This document shows positions 1 to 10,048 of a DNA stretch of 64,000 nucleotides, piece by piece. Positions within the stretch are counted from its first letter, which is position 1; each line of letters begins with the position of its first letter. The notes below the pieces were generated by a model. It was given only the letters and a program-made list of their open reading frames with translations, was not told where the DNA came from and made no database searches. Source of the stretch: Purpureocillium takamizusanense (taxonomy: Eukaryota > Ascomycota > Sordariomycetes > Hypocreales > Ophiocordycipitaceae); assembly GCF_022605165.1 (NCBI RefSeq), contig NC_063075.1:1798001-1862000 (forward strand), read 5' to 3'. The translations under genes were made by a program, and so were the position numbers.

Positions 1-2
1 CA

Positions 3-662
3 ACGATGGAGGTGGAACAGCTCGACCGCACTCCCTGTACAGATCTGTACCGGCTCGGCGTGGATGCTCACTGCGGAAAGCCCGTTGCCATAAGCACGCA
101 ACAGGTATACGAGCCCGTACCTACGACATGGTGTCGCAATCGTTCACTGCTTCACGAGGATCTATTCAACCCAATCATTCCCTGGGTTGAGCGCAGAGTC
201 ACGGAGGGGATCTCGAGTGGCATCAGCTCCTACAGGCGAATTGGAACTTCCATTGGTTCCGCATCTCACAGACGACGAAGTTCTCATGCGACAGCACTCA
301 AGGTCCCTGAGACTGCCTCCGTTGATACCATACTGCCAGGCATCTTCGAAAAGATCAAGCGAGGGGGCGAAAAGATGTTTCACAGACACGACTGTCTTGA
401 CGGTATTGGGACTGCCGCGACATCTAACTTGTCTGTTGCGCCTGGACATCCCAGAGCCGTTCCCCGGTCACGCGATAGTCTGATCAGGGAACGTACGCCT
501 GAACCACCGAAACCGGACCCCGCGGGAATATACGAGGCAATGACTGGTAGCACAATGGTGGCTTCCCGCAAACGACACGACACTTGCTCGGAGGACAACC
601 GGCCGCATGTTTATGAGAATGATATGGATTCCGTCTCGAGAGCTATTGTGCCAGCAGCTTGA
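3..662 (+). CDS. Unrecognised protein, possibly 5'-truncated by the window edge
   Basis: A reading frame is open from the first bases of the window to a TGA at 660-662. The first in-frame ATG is at 6, only five bases in, so the frame may start there (218 residues) or continue from an exon to the left. The translation has no signal peptide or membrane segment. It is rich in Arg, Ser, Pro and His in its second half, with a proline patch (RTPEPPKPDPAG) near residue 165. No domain is recognised. The next feature is an intron-containing tRNA-Ala 320 bp downstream. It could equally be a chance open frame in GC-rich DNA; only its length and position support it. Confidence 0.4.
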   Translation, partial: TMEVEQLDRTPCTDLYRLGVDAHCGKPVAISTQQVYEPVPTTWCRNRSLLHEDLFNPIIPWVERRVTEGISSGISSYRRIGTSIGSASHRRRSSHATALKVPETASVDTILPGIFEKIKRGGEKMFHRHDCLDGIGTAATSNLSVAPGHPRAVPRSRDSLIRERTPEPPKPDPAGIYEAMTGSTMVASRKRHDTCSEDNRPHVYENDMDSVSRAIVPAA

Positions 663-981
663 TACCCTCTCCCCTACGATACAAACACATCACGTTCCGC
701 CGCACCTTGTATACTCTTGCTAGACTAGTTATAGAATACCTTGATTGGCTTGCCCGACCATCGCTTCGCTTGTGTCGATTTCTGATGGTGGTAAGAAAGT
801 ACTCGCAGCTCAAGTGTACCAGGCGTTATCATACGGGTGACAGAATCAGTTCTCCGGCAGGCAGCGGTTGGCAACTGCAGATTCAGAATTGAACACGGCC
901 ACCGCAACGTACTCCTCTTCCCCACCAAGAGCTAAAGAGACCAAAAAGGAAGACGAACAGTTGCCGAAACAACAAAAAGAT
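663..981. other. Intergenic, no feature recognised
   Basis: Short stretch between the left-edge reading frame and the tRNA-Ala gene. No convincing coding frame, repeat or RNA gene was seen. Confidence 0.5.
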
Positions 982-1073
982 TGGACGAGCGGGGAATTGA
1001 ACCCCGGACCTTCAGCAGACGCATGTTGGTAATCCAATGCGAAGCAGACGCCATACCACTAGACCACACGCCC
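982..1073 (-). tRNA. tRNA-Ala (anticodon CGC) with a 20-nt intron
   Basis: Read on the minus strand the gene begins GGGCGTGTGGTCTAGTGGTA and ends with a T-arm (GGGGTTCAATTCCCC) and the acceptor CTCGTCC plus discriminator A. The third acceptor pair is G-T, the hallmark of alanine tRNAs, and the mature form closely resembles fungal tRNA-Ala. The anticodon loop reads TTCGCA then T, giving anticodon CGC, with a 20-nt intron after position 37. The intron ends ATGCGTC, whose ATGCG can pair with CGCAT around the anticodon, and TTGG/CCAA inside the intron forms a second helix, as expected for a tRNA splicing substrate. One anticodon-stem pair (T29-T41) looks mismatched. Mature length is 72 nt without CCA. 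Confidence 0.9.
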
Positions 1074-1795
1074 CTTGCTTGTGAATGGCTGGGGCTTATT
1101 GATGCTTATGCGGTGCGGAAATACCTGACCCGCCATCATGGAGACGTGCTGCCAGCCGCTCCACAGGCTGTGAGGCCCACCCATTATCCACCAAAAGAGC
1201 GAGCTGCTAGCGGTGGGCAGTGGCAGACACGCCCTGTCCGGCCCGTCAGACGTTAGTAGAGAAACTATGAAGTGTGCATGTGCAAAGGATTTCATTTCGT
1301 CAATGAATGGATTTTCCAGAAATTTGCCTTATTCTTCTTCATGGTAGGGAACCTCCTTATTCGGTTTAGGTTGAAGGCGCGTCTCTTCTTGGCAGTGCGA
1401 TGTTGAGCGGGCCAAGGGGGACCAGAGCGAAGCTCGACTTTGTCATTGCTGGGATGGATTGGTTGTGGGTCAGCCTTCCAGTCGGCCGGCTCTTTCACTG
1501 CTCTCTCTCTCGCTCGGCCACCTATATAGCTCTTCTTTCTCCATTCATAGCCCATTAAGAAGGTCTCTCCATGAGCTGTGCGCCCTTGCCCCTTTTGTCA
1601 GTACATACAATGCTGTCACGGCAGGAGCTCAACTGCTAAGGTAGTGCGATTGTAACGAACGCATAGACCGATATCAATCTTGCGACGGCAGCTCAAAAGG
1701 TGTGTCAATTGAACCGTGGAAGTGCAAAAGAGCGAATGAAAGAAATGATATGTTCTCCACGCTAGATTCAATGCTGTTGTTCCGGTGAGCAGCAT
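1074..1795. other. Intergenic with CT-rich tract and TATA-like motif
   Basis: No coding frame is convincing. A CT-rich run near 1500-1513 is followed by CTATATAG at 1522-1529, which resembles a plus-strand core promoter, but no plausible gene follows it. The 3' end of the downstream minus-strand gene closes this stretch. Confidence 0.4.
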
Positions 1796-3502
1796 CTATA
1801 TAGCTTTAGATGCCCTAGCTTTATTCTCCCGGTGTCTTTTCTCCTTGGACGCCATCTTCCTGCGCGACATCCAGGACCTGTTGAGATCTCCACGGTTCTC
1901 CCAGAACCATGTTTGAAAGTCGCTCTTCTCAGTTCCTTGCCGCTGCGCTGCGTCTTCGTCCTCGTCCCCATCTGCGATGTCTTCCTCTTCCTCCTCTGCT
2001 GGCGCCCAAAAGTTCTTCGCGCGTGACGGGTGAGCGGTGTCTGGCGTCGGAGCCGCGCTGCGAATGTTTCGTCGCTCAAAGTCCTGTTTCGTGAACGGCG
2101 TCATCGGTATGGCGGCTGGTCGGTCGCCGTGGTGACTTTCTTCCTCCTCGATATCCTCATCGTTCCCTCCGCTAAAGAAGCTGAAGGGCTCGGCATCAGT
2201 AGGTACCTCGAGGGGGCCTTCACCGGGCTTTTGTCGCTTGTACAAGGCTTCCAGCGGATGAACCTTTGCAGCAGGCGTTCCCGGTGCCGGTATCTTGATG
2301 GTGAGGCTCTTCGACGAGCTGGAAGACTGAGGTCTCCCATTTTCAGTCTTGACTGCAGGCGCCAGCCTTGCCTGTACAGGTGACTCGAGCGTTGCCGTTC
2401 CGGTCGTGGGCTTGTCATCCTCACTTTCCTGACCTGAAGACGACGATGTATCGGAACTTGTCCTTGATGCAGGTCGGGGTTTCGGATTAAGGTCTAACAT
2501 CGCATCTTGCTTCTTGGCCGGCACCTCCAGATCAGAATCGTCGTCTTCTTCAGACGAGGATCCACTGCTGCTGGTGCTGTCGTCGTCGTCGTCGTCGTCA
2601 TCATCATCATCACTCTCGCTTTCTCTCCCCTGTTCCATGTCGACGGTCTTCTCTTGTGCCGCCTGTCCTTTGGGCCGAGTACTTTGGGCGCTTGTCTTGA
2701 CCGCTTCGACGATATTGCCGTCCTCATCGACCCATCCTTTGCCATCAATGTAGTCAGTGGCTTTTTTCCCGCCGGACGCCGGCACGGAACTCTTCAGGAA
2801 GCTCGGAAACTTTGTCGTCTTCTCGAATTCGTGGACCGTGATTTCGCGCGCATTTCCTCTCTTCCTCTTTTTCTTCTGTGCGTCTTGCAGCAGATTCGCC
2901 ATGGCGTTGGGTGGCACCTTGACTTTGAGAAGGCACTCCTCCTGGTCCGTGTATTTAGATTTCGGTCGCTTCCGCTTCTCAACTTTATCCTTGCTCTCCC
3001 TGTCCTTGGTCTTCTTGCTCTTGCTCTTCTTCTTCTCTTCCACTGACTCGGTCCATCCACGCTTGACTTTTCGGTCTCGGAGCGTGATGCCTTCCATGAC
3101 GTCTAGGTCGCGTTTGCGCTTGCTGGGCTTTTCCAAACCATCGCTAGCCTTCTTTCGCTTCTTCACCGGCGTCTCTGTCTGGATCGCGGGCTCCATTTGC
3201 TTCGCTGGCCGGGCCTTCTCGATTCGAATCTTGGAGCCTCTGAGCACCGACCCGTTCAGCTTCTTCTTGAGCTTCTCGGCGTGCGTCTCTGGCAGCTCCA
3301 CGAAGCCGAATCGCTTCTCGGGAAATGTGTCGATTGTGTGGTAGGAGACGTTGCGGGCGGCAGGAAGCGTCGAAGCCGGAATGATGATGTTGAAGAGCTC
3401 AGAATCGAATGGAGTTATGTGCAGTCGCACGTACTCGCTACCGCTGTCTATTGAAGCCCCTGCAGCTTCATCCAATCGATCGGAATACCCTTGGGCAGGC
3501 AT
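1796..3502 (-). CDS. RRM-containing low-complexity nucleolar protein (SRP40/Nop8-like)
   Basis: Single-exon gene of 568 residues. Residues about 23-99 form an RRM-like fold with an RNP1-like strand (KRFGFVEL, 63-70). A long lysine-rich segment with several nuclear or nucleolar localisation-type clusters follows. Near residue 300 there is an Asp run encoded by alternating GTC and ATC trinucleotides on the plus strand, then Ser/Glu-rich tracts typical of casein-kinase-2 substrates. The C-terminus (WFWENRGDLNRSW followed by a basic helix) looks like the conserved tail of fungal nucleolar RRM proteins. The likely role is ribosome biogenesis in the nucleolus. The general class is read from sequence; the exact yeast counterpart (Nop8 or SRP40-type) is inference. 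Start: first ATG giving a complete RRM. Confidence 0.75.
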   Translation of the reverse strand: MPAQGYSDRLDEAAGASIDSGSEYVRLHITPFDSELFNIIIPASTLPAARNVSYHTIDTFPEKRFGFVELPETHAEKLKKKLNGSVLRGSKIRIEKARPAKQMEPAIQTETPVKKRKKASDGLEKPSKRKRDLDVMEGITLRDRKVKRGWTESVEEKKKSKSKKTKDRESKDKVEKRKRPKSKYTDQEECLLKVKVPPNAMANLLQDAQKKKRKRGNAREITVHEFEKTTKFPSFLKSSVPASGGKKATDYIDGKGWVDEDGNIVEAVKTSAQSTRPKGQAAQEKTVDMEQGRESESDDDDDDDDDDDSTSSSGSSSEEDDDSDLEVPAKKQDAMLDLNPKPRPASRTSSDTSSSSGQESEDDKPTTGTATLESPVQARLAPAVKTENGRPQSSSSSKSLTIKIPAPGTPAAKVHPLEALYKRQKPGEGPLEVPTDAEPFSFFSGGNDEDIEEEESHHGDRPAAIPMTPFTKQDFERRNIRSAAPTPDTAHPSRAKNFWAPAEEEEEDIADGDEDEDAAQRQGTEKSDFQTWFWENRGDLNRSWMSRRKMASKEKRHRENKARASKAI

Positions 3503-4117
3503 GTCCGATCGTCACGGTAGTGTCAGCGGATTTGGCGACGCTTTCGGCGACGTCGTGGTCGTGGGAAAATCTAGGAGCAATGGAGAGCGGGTAAGAAATT
3601 CGATGGAGCTCAGTCAGGCTAGTCCCGCGAAAATACAGGGTCCTCGCAAATCGGGAAAAAATAAGCGCCTACCCTAGACCAATGACTTGAATCTGAATAT
3701 TCAAATGAGACACTTGGTCATATCTAATCCGGTCCGGTACGAAGTGATTGACAAATGTATCAGTAGTTTATTCATTGTGCTAATGACTTAGCGTCCAGTC
3801 GCGTGATGCAGCCTCTACATCACCTGCAACGGACATTGGCCAAGAGGAAGAGATGCGTATGAATACACCAGGTCCAAGAGTGGTCATTGACATATACGAC
3901 TGAAGGGCAATACGTTCAATCGCTATAAAAGTTTGTAGGGTATCGAGGTTGATAAGAGCCAAGTCTCTTGCCAGGCCGTGCGATGGACCCAATGGCCGTT
4001 ATATTATTATGTCGCTTTCTGTACAGTTACGTCGGGATCGTAAAGATAAAAGTACAGGCCACCCAGAATATGCTAGAGGGGGGTATTTGTAAAAGAACAG
4101 AATCATGGCCGTGTAGC
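3503..4117. other. 5' region of the nucleolar RRM gene and 3' flank of heme lyase
   Basis: Intergenic DNA between the start of the minus-strand RRM gene and the stop of the minus-strand heme lyase. It should hold the RRM gene promoter. No repeat or additional gene was recognised. Confidence 0.5.
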
Positions 4118-5210
4118 TCAACCCCACGGCTTCGAGGAAGTGTGGCGGAAGAAGGGCTGCGGGTCTTGCTCCCGCTTGTCGCCTCCAATGGCCTTCCACC
4201 ACACATCGCTTCCCCATCTAATGATGCGCTCCGCGGAACCCAGAGGCGTCGCAGCCGGACGTACGTCAAGGTAGAAGACCGGCTCACCCGTCGGCTCGGG
4301 CTCCCCGGAGTAGTAGTCGATAACGTAACGGATCTCTCGTCTCTGACCATTTACGTCACGGGAAACGTACCAGTCGTGTCTGTCGAAGGGGAGTTCGGTT
4401 CTGAAGCAACAGTTAAGTGGCAGTCCGACAGTGTAGTACCATAGAAAAGTAGGTTACTTACCCAAACTTGGCTGGGTAGATCCAGCCCAAGACTTGAAGC
4501 ATGGTGGCCTTGGGCGTCAAATCCTTCGGGCGCCCTTGGAATCGAACAAGGGTTGGAGGGCTCTCGGTCCCGTCCCAGTGCCGCTCCAACTCTTCTGGCG
4601 TATGGGCCTCTCCCCTTCTGCATATTTGCCACCCCTTGTATAGTCCTCGCGCGAAGCGCTGCTCCCATCCGACAATCTCCGCCCACGCACCTTCGTTCAG
4701 GAAATTGTGTACTGACACCATAGATTCTACAGCGGTAACATCTGTATCGGTGTAGCCTTTGCGAAGCAGGGCATTGTACATTTGCTGTGGAGAAGGGTAC
4801 TCCCATGTGCCGTCGCCTGAGCCCTTTGGTATCGTGGACTCCTCGCGACTCGTCGGTAGCGCAATGGCTTGGTTAGGGGCGGGTTTCTGAGAGAGGTCGG
4901 GGAACATGTAGTTGAGGGGGTTGAGCTGCGAAAGAATCGATTTGGGCTGTTCTTCCGCGCCACGCGACGCGTGAGGCACGGGGCAGCTCGATGCCGAGTT
5001 GCTTTCGGCGGCCCTCGTTTCGTTTGGATTCAGCGCATCGAGGGATTTCTTGTGCATTGGACATCCACTCTGTAGCCTGGTATGAGTATACAGACCTGCT
5101 GGAAGGTATAACTTGAGACTCACCGGAGGCGCTTGGTTGGTGGCGACGGGAGGATGGCCGCTCGATGTGTGCACGACAACTGGGGAACTGTCGGCCCAGA
5201 ACCAACCCAT
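4118..5210 (-). CDS. Holocytochrome c synthase (cytochrome c / c1 heme lyase)
   Basis: Attaches heme covalently to apocytochrome c (or c1) at the mitochondrial inner membrane. Three exons on the minus strand: 5124..5210, 4462..5069 and 4118..4400, giving 325 residues. Introns are GT-AG (5070..5123, phase 0; 4401..4461, phase 2). The first exon starts MGWFWADSS; joining exons 1 and 2 restores APP-SGCPMH, the Cys-Pro heme-binding motif of the family. Exon 3 supplies the conserved PFDRHDWYV and [14 protein letters not shown] blocks, which confirms the splicing. Length fits fungal heme lyases. Whether it corresponds to yeast Cyc3 or Cyt2 cannot be settled by eye. It is divergent from the UbiB kinase gene with 443 bp between starts. 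Confidence 0.93.
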
Positions 5211-5653
5211 TTTAGGTACTGAGTATATGTGTTTCGAGATGGAGTAGTTTAGGGGCTCGATTCTGAGGTCGATTGTGCTGCTGGTTGGAGGTGTGATGAT
5301 TCGCAAAATCCGAAGTCTTATCGCATATTTGTCCGGGACAAGCCGGGCCTCCAGGTCGCGCGCCACGCCAAAGATTTTTTTTTTGGGCGATGACCAACTC
5401 CGGGAGGCAACTTCTACGGTGCATATTTATCCGAGCTATCGCCGACAAGGCAGTTGCACTGGCCCCGTAACGACGTCACCAATTGCACGGACTTGGCCGA
5501 GCTAGAGAACGCCGTTTTGCTCCGTCTTGCCAATGTCCCACGCATGTGCTCGCAAGAGCTGCGATATCGCGCGTCTCCTCTCAGGCCCAGCTTGCCTTTA
5601 TCGATCATGAACACAGCTTTTCACGACGAGAAACCACTCGTTTTGCAGCCGCG
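5211..5653. promoter_or_regulatory. Divergent promoter region, heme lyase / UbiB kinase
   Basis: The 443 bp between the two divergent start codons must contain both promoters. A poly-T tract lies near 5376-5384. No clear TATA box was seen. Both flanking products handle mobile electron carriers of the respiratory chain (cytochrome c and coenzyme Q), so co-regulation is plausible but inferred. Confidence 0.5.
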
Positions 5654-7781
5654 ATGAGAGGCGGTTTTCTTTTGGGCCGGTTCTGCCTCCGTTCAACCTT
5701 GCGTCCGAAGGTCAATTCGTCGCTCGTCCTTCATCGCACCGCGTCGCGCGCGCATAACTCCAATCGTATACCATGGCGAGACTGTTCGACAAAAAGGGTC
5801 ATCCTCCAAGCCTCAGCGGGCGCCGCAGCCTTGGGGACCGCCGCCTTTGTCGAATTGGCGCAGAAAGATAATAGTGGTACTGAACAAACCGGAGAGAATC
5901 GTATGCTCGCGGTTTCGCGCGCCGAAATCAAGAAGCAGGTATCTGAAGACGACCGCGGGTTTCGACGAGTTGTACACAAGGCCATATTACTCCTGGACCT
6001 CTACGTCTGGGAACCGATATGGACGGGTGTCCGATTCCTGCAATTGGTCATCATCTTTGTTCCGGTTATAATCTCCGTCCCAGCCATATGGGTGGGCAGA
6101 AGGCAGCGCGACCGCGACAACGAAAGGACTGGCACGCTATGGTGGTATGGCTTCCTGGTTAGGTCCATGGAGTGGGCAGGGCCGGCGTTTATCAAACTCG
6201 GCCAGTGGGCGGCATCGAGGACAGACATTTTCCCCAACGAAATGTGCGACACGATGTCGAAACTGCACTCCAATGCACCGGCTCATTCGATGCGCAAGAC
6301 CCGCGAGACGGTGGAAGCTGCATTTGATGGCCGAGGCTTCGACGAGATCTTTGAGGAATTCAACGAGAAACCTCTTGGCGTTGGCGCTATGGCGCAGGTC
6401 TATAAGGCGAAGCTGAGACCAGCTCTCGCGATGCCGGCCGATCAAGATATATCCTCCAACGAGGCGGCATTGTCGCAGAACGTCCGACGCAACGTAAATA
6501 CGGTGCTCAAAAGCTCACCGAAGCGTGTGCCATCATCATACGTCGCTGTCAAGGTTCTACATCCGAACGTCGAGCGTACGATTCGCAGGGACCTCAGGAT
6601 CATGGGTTTCTTCGCCACAGCCCTCAACGCCATACCGACCATTGAGTGGTTGTCGCTGCCAGATGAAGTAGCGCAATTCGGCGAGATGATGAAGTTGCAG
6701 CTCGATTTGCGCATCGAGGCTGCCAACTTGGAAAGGTTCCGCCAGAATTTCAAGGATCGGTCCACGGCATGGTTTCCATACCCCTATACCGAGTTCACGA
6801 CGCGTACCGTGTTGGTCGAGGAATTCGCTCAGGGAATACCTCTGGCAGATTTCATGGAGAATGGGGGTGGTGTGTTCCAGCACGACATTGGCGACGAGGG
6901 CCTGGACGCATTTCTGCGCATGCTGCTGCTCGACAACTTCGTCCACGCTGACTTACATCCCGGCAACATCATGGTCCGCTTCTACCAGTCGGCACAGCCA
7001 GAGCTTCGCCTGCGAATGTTATACGGGGACAAGAACAGTCATAGCGAGGACGCGGACGTCACCGAGAAAGTGCTCGAACGCCTCCGCCCCTTTCGCAGCC
7101 GCAAGAACAAGGCCGCATGGGATGCCGAGCTCGCCAAGATTGATGCCGAGGGATACCGGCCGCAGCTGGTCTTTATCGACACCGGCCTCGTAACGGAGCT
7201 CAACGCAACCAACCGTGAGAATTTCCTCGCGCTCTTTCGCGCCGTTGCCGAGTTCGACGGATACAAGGCCGGCCATCTCATGTGCGAGCGCTGCCGCCTA
7301 CCCGATGCTGTGCTAGACCAGGAGGTCTTTGGGCTGAAAATGCAGCACCTTGTCCTGAGCGTAAAGAGCCGCACGCTGGCGCTCGGTAACGTCAAGATCG
7401 GAGACATTCTGCAGGAGGTGCTTGGCATGGTCCGGACCCATCATGTCCGTCTCGAGGGCGACTTCGTCAACGTCGTCATCAGCATCCTGCTCCTCGAGGG
7501 CATTGGCCGTAACCTTAACCCGGATGCAGACTTGCTGAGCAGCTCACTGCCGATTCTTCGGCAATTGAGCGCCCAGAGCGGAGCAGAAATGGCGAAGCAA
7601 GGCGACTTTTCCATGATTGCCGTGTGGGTTGGCTTGGAAGCCAGGAGATTTCTCCAAGCCAGCATCGAGGATGTGAGTTACCTGTTGTACCCCAACACCT
7701 CCGTCTGAGGCCAGGTACTGACCCGGCCACTCCCAGGTTGAGCGATGTGTCAAGTACGATCTCCTGTCGCCAAACATATAA
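5654..7781 (+). CDS. Mitochondrial UbiB/ABC1-family atypical kinase, ADCK2/Cqd1-like
   Basis: Two exons (5654..7672, 7737..7781; GT-AG intron 7673..7736), 687 residues. An Arg-rich N-terminus looks like a mitochondrial presequence and is followed by a hydrophobic span near 128-147. Family hallmarks are the KxGQ motif (K181-Q184), the alanine-rich-loop equivalent PLGVGAMAQVY (240-250), VAVK (K300), HADLHPGN (431-438) and FIDTG (D509). The PAFIKLGQWAASRTDIFP block most resembles ADCK2 and yeast Cqd1, which influence coenzyme Q distribution between mitochondria and other membranes. Without splicing the frame ends at a stop 12 codons into the intron; splicing gives a compact C-terminus VERCVKYDLLSPNI. 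The start was chosen because it opens the presequence-like segment; an upstream in-frame ATG at 5483 lies in the promoter region. Confidence 0.88.
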
Positions 7782-8365
7782 TCATTCGTAGCGAGCTAGT
7801 AGCAATGATGGCATGCTGGCAGGTTTGTGGCTATTTGGAAGAGAATTGCCAGGCGGCACGCCGCGCCGGTTTACATGTAGCATATTTCAAGGACACAACA
7901 CGGGCATCGGGTACGATGATAGAGTGAGGGCAAAGGAGCATCACTTATTGGCATAAGACCATCCCCTATCGCTGGTTCTAAAATTTTCTCCATCGTATGA
8001 ATTCCCGCCGCTTGTATAGCTCCGCTGAGCCCTGATATGCAGGCGAGAAAAAAGGAGCTCGTAACGTCATGTAGCACCCGCGAAGCCCATCAGTGCGATT
8101 TCCTGACTATGGTCTGGCTTTGAGACGCCTGGTCCCCGCTATCAGAGTATGAGTACCAGCCGGGTAAGCAAACCCTGGACTAGCATAGGTAATCGATGGC
8201 CAATAAGTCCGAATATGATTTCGGGTGAGGCCGAACCAGTCATGTCCGTTAAGCACTCATTCGTCCATGGTTGTTTTTGAGGTACGGATGGAACGGTGCG
8301 AACCAAGACAACGCCAAGATGACACCCAGGACGCCAAGGCCCAACGCCTTCCTCCGAGACACCCC
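7782..8365. other. Convergent 3' flanks, no feature recognised
   Basis: Between the stop codons of the converging UbiB kinase and TCO89-like genes. It probably holds both 3' UTRs; no gene or repeat was seen. Confidence 0.5.
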
Positions 8366-10048
8366 TCAGTCAGTGCTTGCACTGAGTTCAACCGACTTCT
8401 CCCAAAGGTTGCGCAACAGCGTTGTGGTGCCGTCTTCTTCTTCGACGCCAACGAGACTCGACCCGCTCAGTCTTTCGTTCAGGCGGCTCACCTCGTCTCC
8501 TTCGAAGCTGGAGCCGGCACCAGAGGTGCGAATGGAGCCTGAGCGTCTGGATGCCACTGTCTGCCGAGGATCAGGCATGCTCACATTGCGAGTGTGCCGG
8601 CTCGGGAGCTCGACAGATCGTTTGCCGTTCATAGTCGGAGTGCTGGTGCGTGGAATTCGTCGATTTTTGTCCACATCCGCGAGCCTGCCGAGCCTGTTCA
8701 AAGAGCGCGCAACTGGATTTTGGTATCGCCGAACAACAAGATACTCCATCCCCGTTCGCTCCAGCATCTTGCCGACCCTGGGATCTCGGCTGCTGCCGCC
8801 ATCGAAACTGGGGCCGCCAACGCCGATCAACGGTGTCGCACCCACTGCCCCTCCGACGCCGGCTACCCCTTGGCTTGGCTCGAGAACAGAGCTGGCACGT
8901 TGCAGGTTCAGCTTCTGTTGAATACGCGAAGTTTCAGCAGGAAGCGCGGCAGTTCGCCTGGTCGGTTTTGGGACCAAAACGCTGTTGTCCTTATCAACAA
9001 CGACAGTATCGAGTCCATCTTGCGGTAAATTAGACATCGAGCTCGGACGTCCTGGCAATTCCGTCGCCCGGTGTGGCGCGCTTCGTGTAGCATGATAGAA
9101 GGAACCCTCACTGGTGACGCCGGAGCCGGGAGTGTCGACGAAACGTGATGTCAGCTCGTCGTCGTTGGCTCCCAATGGTGGTGATACATTGGGATCATCC
9201 GTCGAATCAGGGGAGTTAGGGGACGGTGACGGATTGGGCCGGATAGCTTGCGCCATGTCCGCTGTCATCTTCGGAGGCGCGCCGTGAGACGGGGTCCGTT
9301 GGAGTAGGCGTGATGTAAGGTATTCTTTACGCTGAGATCTCTCACGATCTGGCGAAGAGGATGCGTGATGTTGGGACGGGACGTTTGGCGTATCGGGCCG
9401 CGAGCTGCTGGCGCTGCCACCTGGCCGCAGTGAGGACTGCGCACTGCTGTTAAGAGAACCTTTGCGCGACAGGTAAGGCGAATTGGACCCGCTCGCGTCA
9501 ACCCACTCGTCTTCCGGATCGTCGCTTCCGAGGTCGAAGTGAACCTGGGTCTTGCTCGGTTTGTTGATGCCGTGGATGCCCGTCCCACTCGAAGTTCGCT
9601 TCAGCTTGTCGGAGGAACGGTTTCGTTTACCAACCTCGACGTGCGAGCGGTTTCTCTTCAGGCTCGAGTGCGAGGCGCTCTTGGGGAGATTGCTGGAGGA
9701 AGTGCGGCTCGGCAGTTTTACCTCGCTCGTGGCCCGGCGGTGTGCTGGGCGCTGAGGTATATCCTGATCGGTTGGGGAACCGGGCCGACGGTTCAGCTTT
9801 GGCCCGGTCTGCGCGTGCGCATGGCCATGAGATACGTGCTTGTGCACCGCTTTGGACGAAGGGACACGTGCATGCAAGCGGCCGACGTGATGCTGTTTCT
9901 GATGATGGGCCTTGGTGCGATGGTGATGGGCCGTGGCACCTGAAGTATTGGTCGTATCACTGTGTGAATCGCTGTCCCGGTGGTTGAGGGGAGGGCGCTT
10001 TGATTGGACACCCATTGGTGCGTTGTCAAAATCCTTGTCCCGAGCCAT
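8366..10048 (-). CDS. TORC1 subunit TCO89-domain protein
   Basis: Single exon, 560 residues from MARDKDFDNAPMG. The protein is rich in Ser, Arg, His and Pro and largely disordered. Its centre carries blocks typical of the fungal TCO89 domain, including KRNRSHVEVGKRNRSSDKL followed by VHFDLGSDDPEDEWVDAS and SNSPYLSRKGSLNS. A later block, GMEYLVVRRYQNPVARSL, lies near residue 415. In yeast, Tco89 is a peripheral TORC1 subunit at the vacuole that takes part in nutrient and stress signalling; the same role here is inferred. The start is the first Met of the protein-like segment. The frame is open for another 191 codons upstream, but that part is low-complexity and probably 5' UTR. Confidence 0.8.
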   Translation of the reverse strand: MARDKDFDNAPMGVQSKRPPLNHRDSDSHSDTTNTSGATAHHHRTKAHHQKQHHVGRLHARVPSSKAVHKHVSHGHAHAQTGPKLNRRPGSPTDQDIPQRPAHRRATSEVKLPSRTSSSNLPKSASHSSLKRNRSHVEVGKRNRSSDKLKRTSSGTGIHGINKPSKTQVHFDLGSDDPEDEWVDASGSNSPYLSRKGSLNSSAQSSLRPGGSASSSRPDTPNVPSQHHASSSPDRERSQRKEYLTSRLLQRTPSHGAPPKMTADMAQAIRPNPSPSPNSPDSTDDPNVSPPLGANDDELTSRFVDTPGSGVTSEGSFYHATRSAPHRATELPGRPSSMSNLPQDGLDTVVVDKDNSVLVPKPTRRTAALPAETSRIQQKLNLQRASSVLEPSQGVAGVGGAVGATPLIGVGGPSFDGGSSRDPRVGKMLERTGMEYLVVRRYQNPVARSLNRLGRLADVDKNRRIPRTSTPTMNGKRSVELPSRHTRNVSMPDPRQTVASRRSGSIRTSGAGSSFEGDEVSRLNERLSGSSLVGVEEEDGTTTLLRNLWEKSVELSASTD

